The notes under the pieces were generated by a model. It was given only the letters and a program-made list of their open reading frames with translations, was not told the DNA's origin and searched no databases. This document shows, in pieces, positions 18,272 through 25,933 of a stretch of DNA of 64,000 bases. The translations under genes and the position numbers were made by a program. Origin of the DNA: Flavobacterium sp. M31R6 (GTDB lineage: Bacteria > Bacteroidota > Bacteroidia > Flavobacteriales > Flavobacteriaceae). Position 1 is the first letter of the stretch. The number at the start of each line of letters is the position of its first letter. The DNA is taken from contig NZ_CP054141.1 of the NCBI RefSeq assembly GCF_013284035.1, positions 558,001 through 622,000 on the forward strand, read 5' to 3'.

Positions 18272-19144
18272 TTAAAGATTCGAATTAATAGACATCAAAT
18301 ATTTCTTTGGGGTAGTGGCAAATTTCTTTTTGAAAGCCGCTATAAAATGACTTCCGGTGCTGTAACCAATTTTTAACCCCACTTCATTGACATTGTAGGA
18401 GCCACTGTCCAGCAATTGACGTGCATAATCCATTTTGTAATCAAAAAGGTAGCCATAAACAGTATCGCCATAAATTTGCTTGAAACCCATTTTGAGTTTC
18501 TTTAAAGTCAAACCTATTTCGTCTGCCAATTCTTGCAATCCTGGAGGTTCGGCCATATTGGCAATGATGATTTCTTTGGCTTTTTTAATTTTATAGACAT
18601 TTTCTTCATCAATCAAAAACGGACATTGTTCGGCATTTGGGTCTTCAGAACGGTTGAAATATAAACTTAACAGCTCATATCCTTTGCCTTTGTAATATAA
18701 ATTCTTGATCGAAGGATTTAAATTATAATGAAACAATTGACTCAAAACAATCGCCATTGATGGACTGATGTCTCCTTCTTTATAATATTTTTTGTCTTTA
18801 TTCTCGTCGCTCAGAAATGGAATGTGTCCTGCATCATTAGAAAATAATCGGTGAAATTTTTGAATCGAAATTAAAATCGAAATTACCCAAGTATTAGGTG
18901 CCAATTCCAAATTGAGGGGTAATTCTTTTTGTGGATTGTAGAACAAATAGGATTTCTCCTCGTTCAAATCCAATATATAACTCCCTTGATTAAAGTTGAA
19001 TTTTGCCTTCCCCTTCAATCCGAAATGAAATTGAATCAAGTCATTACTCACTTCGTGTTTGGCTTGAAAAGTTTCTAAACTATCATTTTGAAACCGAATT
19101 AATGTAAAATCTTCTTCGATTGTTATAATTTCTTGTGAACCCAT
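18272..19144 (-). CDS. AraC family transcriptional regulator, divergent from hemA
   Basis: 290 residues from the ATG at 19144 (MGSQEIITIEEDFTL); the longer frame to 19240 runs into the control region. The N-terminal 190 residues form a cupin-like sensor (LIQFHFGLKGKAKFNF). The last 95 residues form the two helix-turn-helix AraC domain (LQELADEIGLTLKKLKMGFK, and VGLKIGYSTGSHFIAAFKK). It is divergent from hemA across 228 bp with a perfect palindrome near the hemA start, so regulation of the hem run is plausible but not shown. The effector is unknown. Confidence 0.9.
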   Translation of the reverse strand: MGSQEIITIEEDFTLIRFQNDSLETFQAKHEVSNDLIQFHFGLKGKAKFNFNQGSYILDLNEEKSYLFYNPQKELPLNLELAPNTWVISILISIQKFHRLFSNDAGHIPFLSDENKDKKYYKEGDISPSMAIVLSQLFHYNLNPSIKNLYYKGKGYELLSLYFNRSEDPNAEQCPFLIDEENVYKIKKAKEIIIANMAEPPGLQELADEIGLTLKKLKMGFKQIYGDTVYGYLFDYKMDYARQLLDSGSYNVNEVGLKIGYSTGSHFIAAFKKKFATTPKKYLMSINSNL

Positions 19145-19339
19145 AGCGATATTTTTTGAATAAAAAAATGACTTTTTCCGAAAGCTTTTATTTAGAATCG
19201 CTCTAAATAAATCGAAATTCGAGCCTTGATAGTGCCACAAAAATAACAGTTTTTATTATAAAACAACGAATTAAATCCAAAAAAGCATGCAGCGACACAA
19301 AAAGAACTTTTAGCGTTACTTTTATCGAAACCTTAGTAA

Positions 19340-19347
19340 TATTTTTG
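19340..19347 (+). promoter_or_regulatory. Bacteroidota -7 box for hemA
   Basis: TATTTTTG matches the TAnnTTTG consensus and lies 25 bp before the hemA ATG. A clear TTG at the -33 position is not seen, so the promoter may need an activator such as the divergent AraC protein. Confidence 0.45.
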
Positions 19348-19350
19348 TAG

Positions 19351-19367
19351 CACTTTAAGTTAAAGTG
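19351..19367. promoter_or_regulatory. Perfect palindrome just before hemA
   Basis: CACTTTAAGTTAAAGTG is a perfect 8-bp inverted repeat around one central G. It lies at or just after the expected transcription start and 5 bp before the hemA ATG, a good place for a repressor site or a translation-blocking hairpin. Confidence 0.55.
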
Positions 19368-19372
19368 TATAT

Positions 19373-20626
19373 ATGGAAAATCATAACGTTTCGAAGCATC
19401 ACTATTTTTACTCTGTTGGTCTTAGCTACAAAAAAGCCGATGCCGAGATAAGAGGTAAATTTAGTTTAGACACTTTATCTAAAACACGTTTGCTCGAACA
19501 AGCCAAAACGGAAGGCATCCAAAGTTTATTTGTGACTTCGACCTGTAATAGAACTGAAATCTACGGCTATGCCGAACATCCTTTTCAATTGATAAAATTA
19601 CTTTGTGAGAACAGCAACGGTACCGTTGAAGATTTTCAAAAAGTCGCTTATGTTTATAAAAACCAAGAAGCTATTTCGCATTTATTCCGGGTAGGAACAG
19701 GTTTGGACAGCCAAATTCTGGGCGATTTTGAAATCATCAGTCAAATTCGCAATGGTTTTGCCGAAGCCAAAGCAATGGGTTTAGCCAATGCTTTTATGGA
19801 ACGATTGGTGAATGCGGTAATACAATCCAGCAAAAAAATCAAAAATGAGACCGAAATCAGTTCAGGAGCCACTTCAGTGTCTTTTGCATCGGTTCAATAC
19901 ATTATCAAGAACGTTCCAGATATTGGAAACAAGAATATTTTACTTTTCGGGACAGGGAAAATCGGAAGAAATACCTGTGAGAATTTAGTAAAACACACCA
20001 AAAACGAACACATCACTTTAATCAACAGAACCAAAGACAAAGCCGAGAAATTGGCAGGAAAGTTGAACCTGATTGTTAAGGATTACTCGGAACTGCATAT
20101 TGAACTGCAAAAAGCGGATGTGGTGGTGGTTGCTACGGGCGCCCAAAACCCTACTATCGACAAAGCTATTTTGAATTTGAAAAAGCCGATGTTGATTTTG
20201 GATTTATCAATTCCTAAAAATGTCAATGAAAACGTCAAAGACCTTGAAGGAGTTACTTTGATTCATATGGATCATTTGTCACAAATGACCGACGAAACTT
20301 TGGAAAACAGAAAAGCCCATATCCCAGCAGCAGAGGCTATTATTGAAGAAATAAAGGAGGAATTTATCGCCTGGACCAAAGTAAGAAAGTTTGCGCCAAC
20401 CATAAATGCCTTGAAAGAGAAGTTGAATACGATTAAAAATTCGGAATTGGATTTTCAAAGCAAAAAGATGTCCAACTTCAACGAAGAGCAAGCCGAAATC
20501 ATCAGTTCCAGAATCATTCAAAAAATTACGACCCATTTTGCCAACCATCTTAAAAATGAAGACACAATGGTAGATGAGAGCATCGATTGGATCGAAAAAG
20601 TTTTTCAAATAGAAACTACAAAATAA
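19373..20626 (+). CDS. hemA: Glutamyl-tRNA reductase
   Basis: 417 residues. It reduces glutamyl-tRNA(Glu) with NADPH to glutamate-1-semialdehyde, the committed step of the C5 tetrapyrrole route. Visible: the catalytic cysteine in FVTSTCNRTEIYG (Cys58), the conserved GLDSQILGDFEI, the nucleotide-binding strand LLFGTGKIGRNTC near residue 200, and the C-terminal dimerisation helices. HemL, the next enzyme, is not in the window. It is the first gene of the plus-strand hem run and is the usual point of control. Confidence 0.97.
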   Translation: MENHNVSKHHYFYSVGLSYKKADAEIRGKFSLDTLSKTRLLEQAKTEGIQSLFVTSTCNRTEIYGYAEHPFQLIKLLCENSNGTVEDFQKVAYVYKNQEAISHLFRVGTGLDSQILGDFEIISQIRNGFAEAKAMGLANAFMERLVNAVIQSSKKIKNETEISSGATSVSFASVQYIIKNVPDIGNKNILLFGTGKIGRNTCENLVKHTKNEHITLINRTKDKAEKLAGKLNLIVKDYSELHIELQKADVVVVATGAQNPTIDKAILNLKKPMLILDLSIPKNVNENVKDLEGVTLIHMDHLSQMTDETLENRKAHIPAAEAIIEEIKEEFIAWTKVRKFAPTINALKEKLNTIKNSELDFQSKKMSNFNEEQAEIISSRIIQKITTHFANHLKNEDTMVDESIDWIEKVFQIETTK

Positions 20627-20632
20627 AATTTA

Positions 20633-20752
20633 ACCATTAAGATATTAAGTTAATTAAGCTTTGACGATAAAAAATGGAACCATTAAGAGATTAAGAAAAA
20701 TTAAGTTTTGAATTTATAAAAGCAACCTTAATTAACTTAATATCTTAATGGT
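20633..20752. repeat. Foldback module upstream of the GxxExxY gene (26-bp arms)
   Basis: A perfect 26-bp inverted repeat, 20633-20658 (starting ACCATTAAGATATTAAG) with 20727-20752, begins 7 bp after the hemA stop. Between the arms at 20677-20707 is a related word, GAACCATTAAGAGATTAAG, that recurs as a direct repeat after the GxxExxY gene. Confidence 0.85.
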
Positions 20753-20791
20753 GAAAAAAATCTTAAGTGGTAAAAAAACAAAAAAAGTTCT

Positions 20792-21196
20792 ATGACAAAA
20801 AAAGAGGTTACACAATTAGCTTATGAAATTACAGGTTTCGCGATAAAAGTGCATAAAGCTTTAGGACCAGGACTTTTAGAAAGCATTTATGAGCAATGTC
20901 TTAAATATGAATTAGAACAAAACGGATACGATGTTAAACAACAATTAGTTGTTAAAATAGATTATTATGACCTTGAATTAGAATCTGATCTAAGAATTGA
21001 TTTACTGGTAAATGATTGTGTAGTAGTTGAGTTAAAAGCAATAGAAAGCCTTTTGCCAATTCATGAAGCACAATTGCTAACTTACATGAAATTACTGCAA
21101 AGACCTCAAGGTTTATTAATTAATTTTAACACTTTAAACATAACAAAATCAATGAAACCACTTGTAAATGATTATTTTGCAAGATTAATAGATTAA
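20792..21196 (+). CDS. GxxExxY family protein (PD-(D/E)XK nuclease-like)
   Basis: 134 residues. The name-giving motif is GPGLLESIYEQCL near residue 27, followed by RIDLLVNDCVVVELKAIESL, which has the Asp and Glu-x-Lys pattern of PD-(D/E)XK nucleases. The C-terminus has LLINFNTLNI. The cellular role of the family is not established. The gene interrupts hemA and hemC and is flanked by near-identical direct repeat modules, which suggests a small mobile unit. Its start is set by the only well-placed ATG, 40 bp after the repeat arm. Confidence 0.85.
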   Translation: MTKKEVTQLAYEITGFAIKVHKALGPGLLESIYEQCLKYELEQNGYDVKQQLVVKIDYYDLELESDLRIDLLVNDCVVVELKAIESLLPIHEAQLLTYMKLLQRPQGLLINFNTLNITKSMKPLVNDYFARLID

Positions 21197-21221
21197 ACAT
21201 AAACATTGCCGTAAAGAAATT

Positions 21222-21331
21222 GAACCATTAAGAGATTAAGAAAATTAAGTTAAACGTTTTAAAACTTAATTAACTTACATTCAACACAAAGCTTAATGTT
21301 CCTTAATATCTTAATGGTAAAAAAACTAAAA
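21222..21331. repeat. Second repeat module, ending at the hemC start codon
   Basis: It opens with GAACCATTAAGAGATTAAG and matches 20677-20707 in about 30 of 31 positions. It ends with CTTAATATCTTAATGGTAAA, matching the end of the upstream module. ACCATTAAGA and TCTTAATGGT form its inverted arms. hemC begins at the next base. Confidence 0.8.
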
Positions 21332-22258
21332 ATGGCAGAAAAAACAATACGTATTGGAACCCGTGATAGCGAACTCGCGTTATGGCAAGCCCACACGGTA
21401 GAAAAAAAGCTAAACGATTTAGGCTATAAAACCGAAATCATTGCCGTAAAATCACAAGGAGATATCATTCTTGATAAACCGCTTTACGAACTGGGAATCA
21501 CCGGTATTTTTACCAAAACGCTTGACATTGCTATGATAAATGGCCAAGTGGATATTGCTGTGCATTCGATGAAAGACGTCCCAACCGCTTTACCGATTGG
21601 CATCGTTCAAGGTGCGGTTCTCGAAAGAGCCAATACTTTGGACATTTTGGTTCACAAAGGAAATCTTGATTTTTTAGAAGGAAAAGGAACTATCGCCACA
21701 GGAAGCTTACGCCGTCAAGCCCAATGGTGGAATAAATATCCGAATCACAACGTAGTCGATTTGCGCGGAAACGTAAATACTAGAATGCAAAAACTACAGG
21801 AAAACGATTGGAACGGAGCCGTTTTTGCCGCTGCAGGATTGGAGCGCATTAACCTGAAACCAGAAAATTATATCAATCTCGATTGGATGATTCCTGCGCC
21901 TGCACAAGGAGCAATGGTTGTTGTGGCAATGGCGAACGATGATTTTTCTCGAGATGCCGTTGCGCAGCTCAACGATATCGAAACCGAAGTGTGTACTCAT
22001 ATCGAAAGACAATTTCTAAAAACCCTCGAAGGCGGTTGCACGGCACCTATTGGCGCTTTGGCAAAATACAATGAAATTGAAGATACCATCCATTTTAACG
22101 GAGTGCTGTTTTCGATTGACGGTCAACAAAAAATCGAAGTCAACAAAATCGTTCCTATCGAAGAATGGAAAAAGCTGGGTTATAACTCGGCTCAAGAAAT
22201 CTTCGCAAACGGCGGAACTCAATTGATGGCAACAATAAAAGAAAGCTTAAAAAAATAA
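21332..22258 (+). CDS. hemC: Hydroxymethylbilane synthase (porphobilinogen deaminase)
   Basis: 308 residues from the ATG at 21332 (MAEKTIRIGTRDSELALWQ); an earlier in-frame ATG at 21296 lies inside the repeat module and is rejected. It links four porphobilinogens into hydroxymethylbilane. Visible: GTRDSELALWQA, the catalytic Asp region VHSMKDVPT near residue 82, Arg-rich TGSLRRQAQW, and the cofactor-carrying cysteine in LEGGCTAPIGA near residue 240. It lies between hemA and hemD in pathway order. Confidence 0.97.
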   Translation: MAEKTIRIGTRDSELALWQAHTVEKKLNDLGYKTEIIAVKSQGDIILDKPLYELGITGIFTKTLDIAMINGQVDIAVHSMKDVPTALPIGIVQGAVLERANTLDILVHKGNLDFLEGKGTIATGSLRRQAQWWNKYPNHNVVDLRGNVNTRMQKLQENDWNGAVFAAAGLERINLKPENYINLDWMIPAPAQGAMVVVAMANDDFSRDAVAQLNDIETEVCTHIERQFLKTLEGGCTAPIGALAKYNEIEDTIHFNGVLFSIDGQQKIEVNKIVPIEEWKKLGYNSAQEIFANGGTQLMATIKESLKK

Positions 22259-22293
22259 GGAGCGAAAGATTGGGGCATTTTTGCTAAGATGGG

Positions 22294-22356
22294 TTCCCGC
22301 TTTCCGTTGCAATCCTCGCTAAAAAAGCTCGGGATTTCCACTGCAATCGGGGCTAA
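22294..22356. repeat. Variable-hairpin intergenic repeat, copy 1
   Basis: Conserved ends TTCCCGCTTTCCGTTGCAATC and CACTGCAATCGGGGCTA surround a short variable hairpin around CGCTAAAAAAGC. The same ends occur at 28324-28402 and, reversed and degraded, at 33360-33428. It fills the hemC-hemD spacer. Confidence 0.7.
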
Positions 22357-22400
22357 AAGAGAAAGAATAGGCTTTTTCAGAATGATTCAAAAAACAAAAA

Positions 22401-23063
22401 ATGAGTAAAACAGTTATATTATCTACCAAAACGCTGTCGGATATTCAGCGACGAGAACTTCTAAATGCTGGTTTTGAAGTGTTCGAAGAGGATTTCATTT
22501 CGACTAAGAAGCAAGAATTCGAACTTAATGCCATCAACGACAATTTGATTTTTACCAGTCAAAATGCGGCACAGAGTGTTTTAGAAAATTCGGATGTTGA
22601 GAATTTGAAAACCAAAAATGTTTTTTGCGTTGGACTAAAAACGAAAATTCTATTATCTGAAGCTGGGTTCAATGTGGTTGCTTACACGGGTTATGCTGCC
22701 GATTTAGCCGAGATAATCGCTTTGATTTATAGTCAAGAAAGCTACACTTTCTTTAGTGGAAATCTGCGTAAAGAAACACTGCCAAAAGCGTTGAAAGAAG
22801 CTGGGATAAAATTCAATGAGATTCAGGTTTATGAAACGCTATTGACTCCGATAAAGATTAAGGAGAAAATCGATGCAATTTTGTTTTTCAGTCCTTCTGC
22901 TGTTGAAAGTTACTTGAAAGACAATGTTATAAAGAAAGAAAACTGCTTTTGCATAGGCGAAACTACCGCAGAGGCATTAGATAAAATAACAAAAAACATT
23001 ATCGTCGCAGATCAGCCCAGCGTTGAAGATGTGATTGAGGATGTAATAGCTGAGTATAAATAA
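22401..23063 (+). CDS. hemD: Uroporphyrinogen-III synthase
   Basis: 220 residues, a two-domain HemD fold with low sequence conservation. It closes hydroxymethylbilane with inversion of ring D to give uroporphyrinogen III. Recognisable: N-terminal VILSTKTLSDIQ, NLIFTSQNAAQSVLE, and the late motif ILFFSPSAVESYLKD followed by CFCIGETTAEAL. The position between hemC and hemE supports the call. Its stop is 9 bp before the first REP pair. Confidence 0.93.
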   Translation: MSKTVILSTKTLSDIQRRELLNAGFEVFEEDFISTKKQEFELNAINDNLIFTSQNAAQSVLENSDVENLKTKNVFCVGLKTKILLSEAGFNVVAYTGYAADLAEIIALIYSQESYTFFSGNLRKETLPKALKEAGIKFNEIQVYETLLTPIKIKEKIDAILFFSPSAVESYLKDNVIKKENCFCIGETTAEALDKITKNIIVADQPSVEDVIEDVIAEYK

Positions 23064-23072
23064 GCATATATT

Positions 23073-23163
23073 CCTGCAAGGTTTTTTTCAAACCTTGTAG
23101 GTATGATTTGAAAAGTAAAATTAAATAATGTATACCTACAAGGTTTGAAAAAAACCTTGCAGG
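23073..23163. repeat. REP pair (BIME-like) 1 between hemD and hemE
   Basis: A perfect 32-bp inverted repeat: 23073-23104 and 23132-23163. Each unit is itself a hairpin (CCTGCAAGGTTT with AAACCTTGTAGG, one G-T mismatch) followed by TAT. The 27-bp centre differs from the centres of pairs 2 and 3. It ends 14 bp before hemE. Confidence 0.92.
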
Positions 23164-23177
23164 ATAAAAAAAACAAA

Positions 23178-24203
23178 ATGATAAAGAACGACCTATTTTT
23201 AAAAGCTTTAAAAGGAGAAACAGTACAACGCCCGCCAGTTTGGATGATGCGTCAAGCCGGAAGATATTTACCGGAATTTAGAGCTTTGCGTGACAAATAC
23301 GATTTTTTCACCCGTTGCGAAACTCCGGAATTAGCTGCAGAAATTACCGTTCAGCCTATCCGCAGAATTGCTCCAGATGCCGCTATTTTATTTTCGGATA
23401 TTTTGGTAGTGCCAAGAGCAATGGGAATTCACGTAGAATTGAAAGACAATTTGGGGCCAATTATCCCTAACCCAATTCGTACAATGGAACAAGTAAACCA
23501 AGTTTATGTTCCGGATGTAAATGAAACTTTAGGTTATGTTTTTGATGCCATAAAATTGACCAAAGAAATGCTGAATGATGAGGTGCCCTTAATTGGTTTC
23601 GCAGGTTCGCCTTGGACAATTTTCTGTTACGCTGTTGAAGGAAAAGGTTCTAAAAGTTTTGATACTGCCAAAGGTTTTTGTTTCTCAAACCCAGTAGCAG
23701 CACACACTTTATTGCAAAAAATCACCGACACCACTATTTTATACTTAAAAGAAAAAGTAAAAGCGGGAGTCAACGCTGTTCAAATTTTTGACTCTTGGGG
23801 AGGAATGCTTTCACCAGTAGATTACCAAGAATTCTCTTGGAATTACATTAACCAAATTGTTGATGCTTTGGCTGAGGTTACTCCAGTTATTGTTTTCGGA
23901 AAAGGATGTTGGTTTGCTTTAGGTGAAATGGGGAAAAGTAAAGCTTCTGCACTTGGAGTAGATTGGACTTGTACTCCAAGAAATGCTAGATACCTTTCAG
24001 GTGGAAATATTACATTACAAGGAAATTTTGACCCTTCAAGATTGCTTTCGCCAATTCCGACTATCAAGAAAATGGTTCACGAAATGATTGACGAATTCGG
24101 AAAAGACAAATACATCGTGAACTTAGGACACGGAATTTTACCAAACATTCCCGTAGATCACGCCAAAGCATTTATTGATGCGGTGAAGGAATACGGGAAC
24201 TAA
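23178..24203 (+). CDS. hemE: Uroporphyrinogen decarboxylase
   Basis: 341 residues from the ATG at 23178 ([14 protein letters not shown]); a longer frame to 23145 uses a start inside the REP and is rejected. It removes four carboxyl groups from uroporphyrinogen III to give coproporphyrinogen III, without cofactor. Visible: the signature [16 protein letters not shown], the catalytic Asp in LFSDILVVP near residue 75, [16 protein letters not shown], and the C-terminal [11 protein letters not shown]. Length and position in the run are as expected. Confidence 0.97.
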   Translation: MIKNDLFLKALKGETVQRPPVWMMRQAGRYLPEFRALRDKYDFFTRCETPELAAEITVQPIRRIAPDAAILFSDILVVPRAMGIHVELKDNLGPIIPNPIRTMEQVNQVYVPDVNETLGYVFDAIKLTKEMLNDEVPLIGFAGSPWTIFCYAVEGKGSKSFDTAKGFCFSNPVAAHTLLQKITDTTILYLKEKVKAGVNAVQIFDSWGGMLSPVDYQEFSWNYINQIVDALAEVTPVIVFGKGCWFALGEMGKSKASALGVDWTCTPRNARYLSGGNITLQGNFDPSRLLSPIPTIKKMVHEMIDEFGKDKYIVNLGHGILPNIPVDHAKAFIDAVKEYGN

Positions 24204-24230
24204 TATGTTTTCTCGCTTTACAATATATCT

Positions 24231-24319
24231 CCTGCAAGGTTTTTTTCAAACCTTGTAGGTATGTTTGAAAACGTCGCCCAAAAAGCAATACCTACAAGGT
24301 TTGAAAAAAACCTTGCAGG
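24231..24319. repeat. REP pair 2, upstream of the RAYT gene
   Basis: A perfect 32-bp inverted repeat: 24231-24262 and 24288-24319, the same REP as pair 1. The centre contains TGAAAACGTCGCCCAAAA, shared almost exactly with pair 3 but not with pair 1. It lies 18 bp before the transposase-like gene. Confidence 0.93.
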
Positions 24320-24337
24320 ATTATTTAGATAAAAGAT

Positions 24338-24889
24338 ATGAAATTAGAAGTTTTAGAAAAAGATGGTTATTATCATATTTATAACAGAGGTATAAATGGG
24401 TGTTTAATTTTCCAAAATGACGAAAACAAAAGCTTCTTTTTAAAACAACTTTCAAAATATTTAGTTGATAAAATCTCAATATTTGGATATTGTTTAATGG
24501 ATAATCATTTTCATTTGGTTGTTCAATTAAATGAAGAAGAAAAAGTAGTAACGCAGGCATTTTCTAATTTTTTTAATTCCTATGTAAAAGCTTTTAATAA
24601 AGATATTGATAGGACAGGAAGTCTTTTTGAAAAACATTTCAAGAGAATAAAGCTCAATGATGAAGAGTATTTGAAACAATTGATACTGTATGTCCATTTG
24701 AATCCAAAGCATCATTTAGATTTAAAATTTGACAATTATAAGTATTCATCTTATCAAGCTTTTGTTTCAAATAAGGACACAAAAATTGAGAGAGAAGAGG
24801 TCTTAAGATTATTTGGAGGTCTTGAAAATTTTATTTTTTGTCATAATCAAAGAAATGATTTTCTAACTGAAAAATTTACATTTGAGTAA
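24338..24889 (+). CDS. REP-associated tyrosine transposase (RAYT, Y1_Tnp family)
   Basis: 183 residues. Visible: N-terminal YYHIYNRGINGC, the HUH metal-binding motif in MDNHFHLVVQL (His57, His59), and the tyrosine motif LYVHLNPKHHL, with Tyr118 the likely nucleophile. This is the single-domain layout of REP-associated tyrosine transposases, which cut single-stranded DNA at REP hairpins. There is no TnpB and no IS200-type ends. It is flanked on both sides by REP pairs with matching centres, the classic arrangement of a domesticated RAYT with its own repeats. It separates hemE from the hemF group. Confidence 0.9.
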   Translation: MKLEVLEKDGYYHIYNRGINGCLIFQNDENKSFFLKQLSKYLVDKISIFGYCLMDNHFHLVVQLNEEEKVVTQAFSNFFNSYVKAFNKDIDRTGSLFEKHFKRIKLNDEEYLKQLILYVHLNPKHHLDLKFDNYKYSSYQAFVSNKDTKIEREEVLRLFGGLENFIFCHNQRNDFLTEKFTFE

Positions 24890-24906
24890 AGCGGGGGAGG
24901 GTTTCT

Positions 24907-24996
24907 CCTGCAAGGTTTTTTTCCAAACCTTGTAGGTATGTTTGAGAATGTCGCCCAAAAGTAATACCTACAAGGTTTGGAAAAAAAACTTGCAGG
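24907..24996. repeat. REP pair 3, downstream of the RAYT gene
   Basis: Arms 24907-24939 and 24964-24996 (33 bp, one mismatch). The centre TTTGAGAATGTCGCCCAAAA nearly matches pair 2. It starts 17 bp after the RAYT stop and ends 20 bp before the next gene. Confidence 0.93.
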
Positions 24997-25016
24997 ATGA
25001 TCAAAATATATAGACT

Positions 25017-25397
25017 ATGCTAAATAAAGGCTTAAGAGACCAGGAAAGTATTCGGATTGACAACGTGCTCAAAAAGCTGATGTCATTGGTTTATGTGCCT
25101 AAGTTTTGGAATTTAGAAGACCTCCTTTTCTTAGAAAATGAACTAAAAGACTTGGCGATGAATGTCGAAAGTCTTAATGAATTTAGTGAAGAAGAATTGA
25201 TAGTTCACTTACAGCGCCTTCATTTAGATTGGAGTCAGTTGGAGTTATTCGCTGATTTTTTGGTTGTTTTTTCCAAAGAAGGTCAGTTTGATTTTTCACA
25301 AAAAGCCATTGCCGTTTACAATTATATCCAACAGGAAAGCAAGACATTTTCGTTCGGTATTTTTAACAAAATAACTGCCGCGAAGGCCAATTTATAA
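25017..25397 (+). CDS. Hypothetical protein coupled to the hemF group
   Basis: 126 residues, soluble and largely helical (LEDLLFLENELKDLAMNVES), with no signal peptide, membrane helix or cysteine. I do not recognise the family. Its stop TAA shares one base with the ATG of the next gene, and that gene in turn overlaps hemF, so translation of the three is likely coupled. That suggests a role linked to haem synthesis or an accidental co-transcription. The start ATG is 20 bp after the REP. Confidence 0.75.
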   Translation: MLNKGLRDQESIRIDNVLKKLMSLVYVPKFWNLEDLLFLENELKDLAMNVESLNEFSEEELIVHLQRLHLDWSQLELFADFLVVFSKEGQFDFSQKAIAVYNYIQQESKTFSFGIFNKITAAKANL

Positions 25398-25933
25398 TGG
25401 AAATGATAATCATTGAAAACATTTGTATTGATAAATTGAAACCGACGGATGCCAATCAGCTGCATCAGTTTATTATTGAGAATACGGAACGATTAAGTAA
25501 ATTTTTCCCACTTACACTTTCTAGTAATAAGACATTTGAAAAATCAGTAGCATATATTGAAAGTAAAGAGAGAGAAATTCAACAGAAAGTAAATTTCACT
25601 TTTGCAATTAGAGAAATCGATACTCAAAAAATCATTGGATTAATTATCATTAAAAAAATTGATTGGACAAATAGAATTGGTGAATTTGCCTATTGTATTG
25701 GAAATGATTTTGAAGGGAAGGGTATGATTTCTAAAGCAGTTAAAGCTCTTTCAAGTTTTGCTTGCGATGAATTAGAATTAAAAACGCTCCAAATTATTGC
25801 TCACAAAACTAATTTGGGAAGCATTAAAGTGGCAGAAAATAATGGTTTTATTTGGCAAAAAACACTAATTGATGAGTTTAAACCAACAGATGAAGCTCCA
25901 TTAGATATGGAATTATATGAATTAACAAAATGA
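25397..25933 (+). CDS. GNAT family N-acetyltransferase (RimL-like)
   Basis: 178 residues. It has the acetyl-CoA-binding pattern of RimJ/RimL-type GNAT enzymes: NRIGEFAYCIGNDFEGKGMISKA is split here as GEFAYCIG and FEGKGMISKAVKAL (motif A), then the helix motif NLGSIKVAENNGF near residue 145. It overlaps the upstream gene by one base and hemF by four (ATGA). A start two codons later (MIIIENI) is equally possible. The acceptor, a protein N-terminus or small molecule, is unknown. Confidence 0.88.
   Translation: MEMIIIENICIDKLKPTDANQLHQFIIENTERLSKFFPLTLSSNKTFEKSVAYIESKEREIQQKVNFTFAIREIDTQKIIGLIIIKKIDWTNRIGEFAYCIGNDFEGKGMISKAVKALSSFACDELELKTLQIIAHKTNLGSIKVAENNGFIWQKTLIDEFKPTDEAPLDMELYELTK

Noticed and set aside
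21296..21331. Upstream hemC start
   Set aside because: It lies in the repeat module, and the conserved protein begins at the ATG at 21332.
23145..23177. Upstream hemE start
   Set aside because: The extra residues are encoded by the REP unit; the family begins at 23178.
24338..24889. RAYT gene as a complete IS200/IS605 insertion sequence
   Set aside because: No TnpB and no single-stranded transposon ends; the flanking REP pairs and the protein layout fit a RAYT.
23073..24996. Repeats near hemE as a CRISPR array
   Set aside because: The repeats are inverted pairs at irregular distances around a transposase gene, not direct repeats with uniform spacers, and no cas gene is present.
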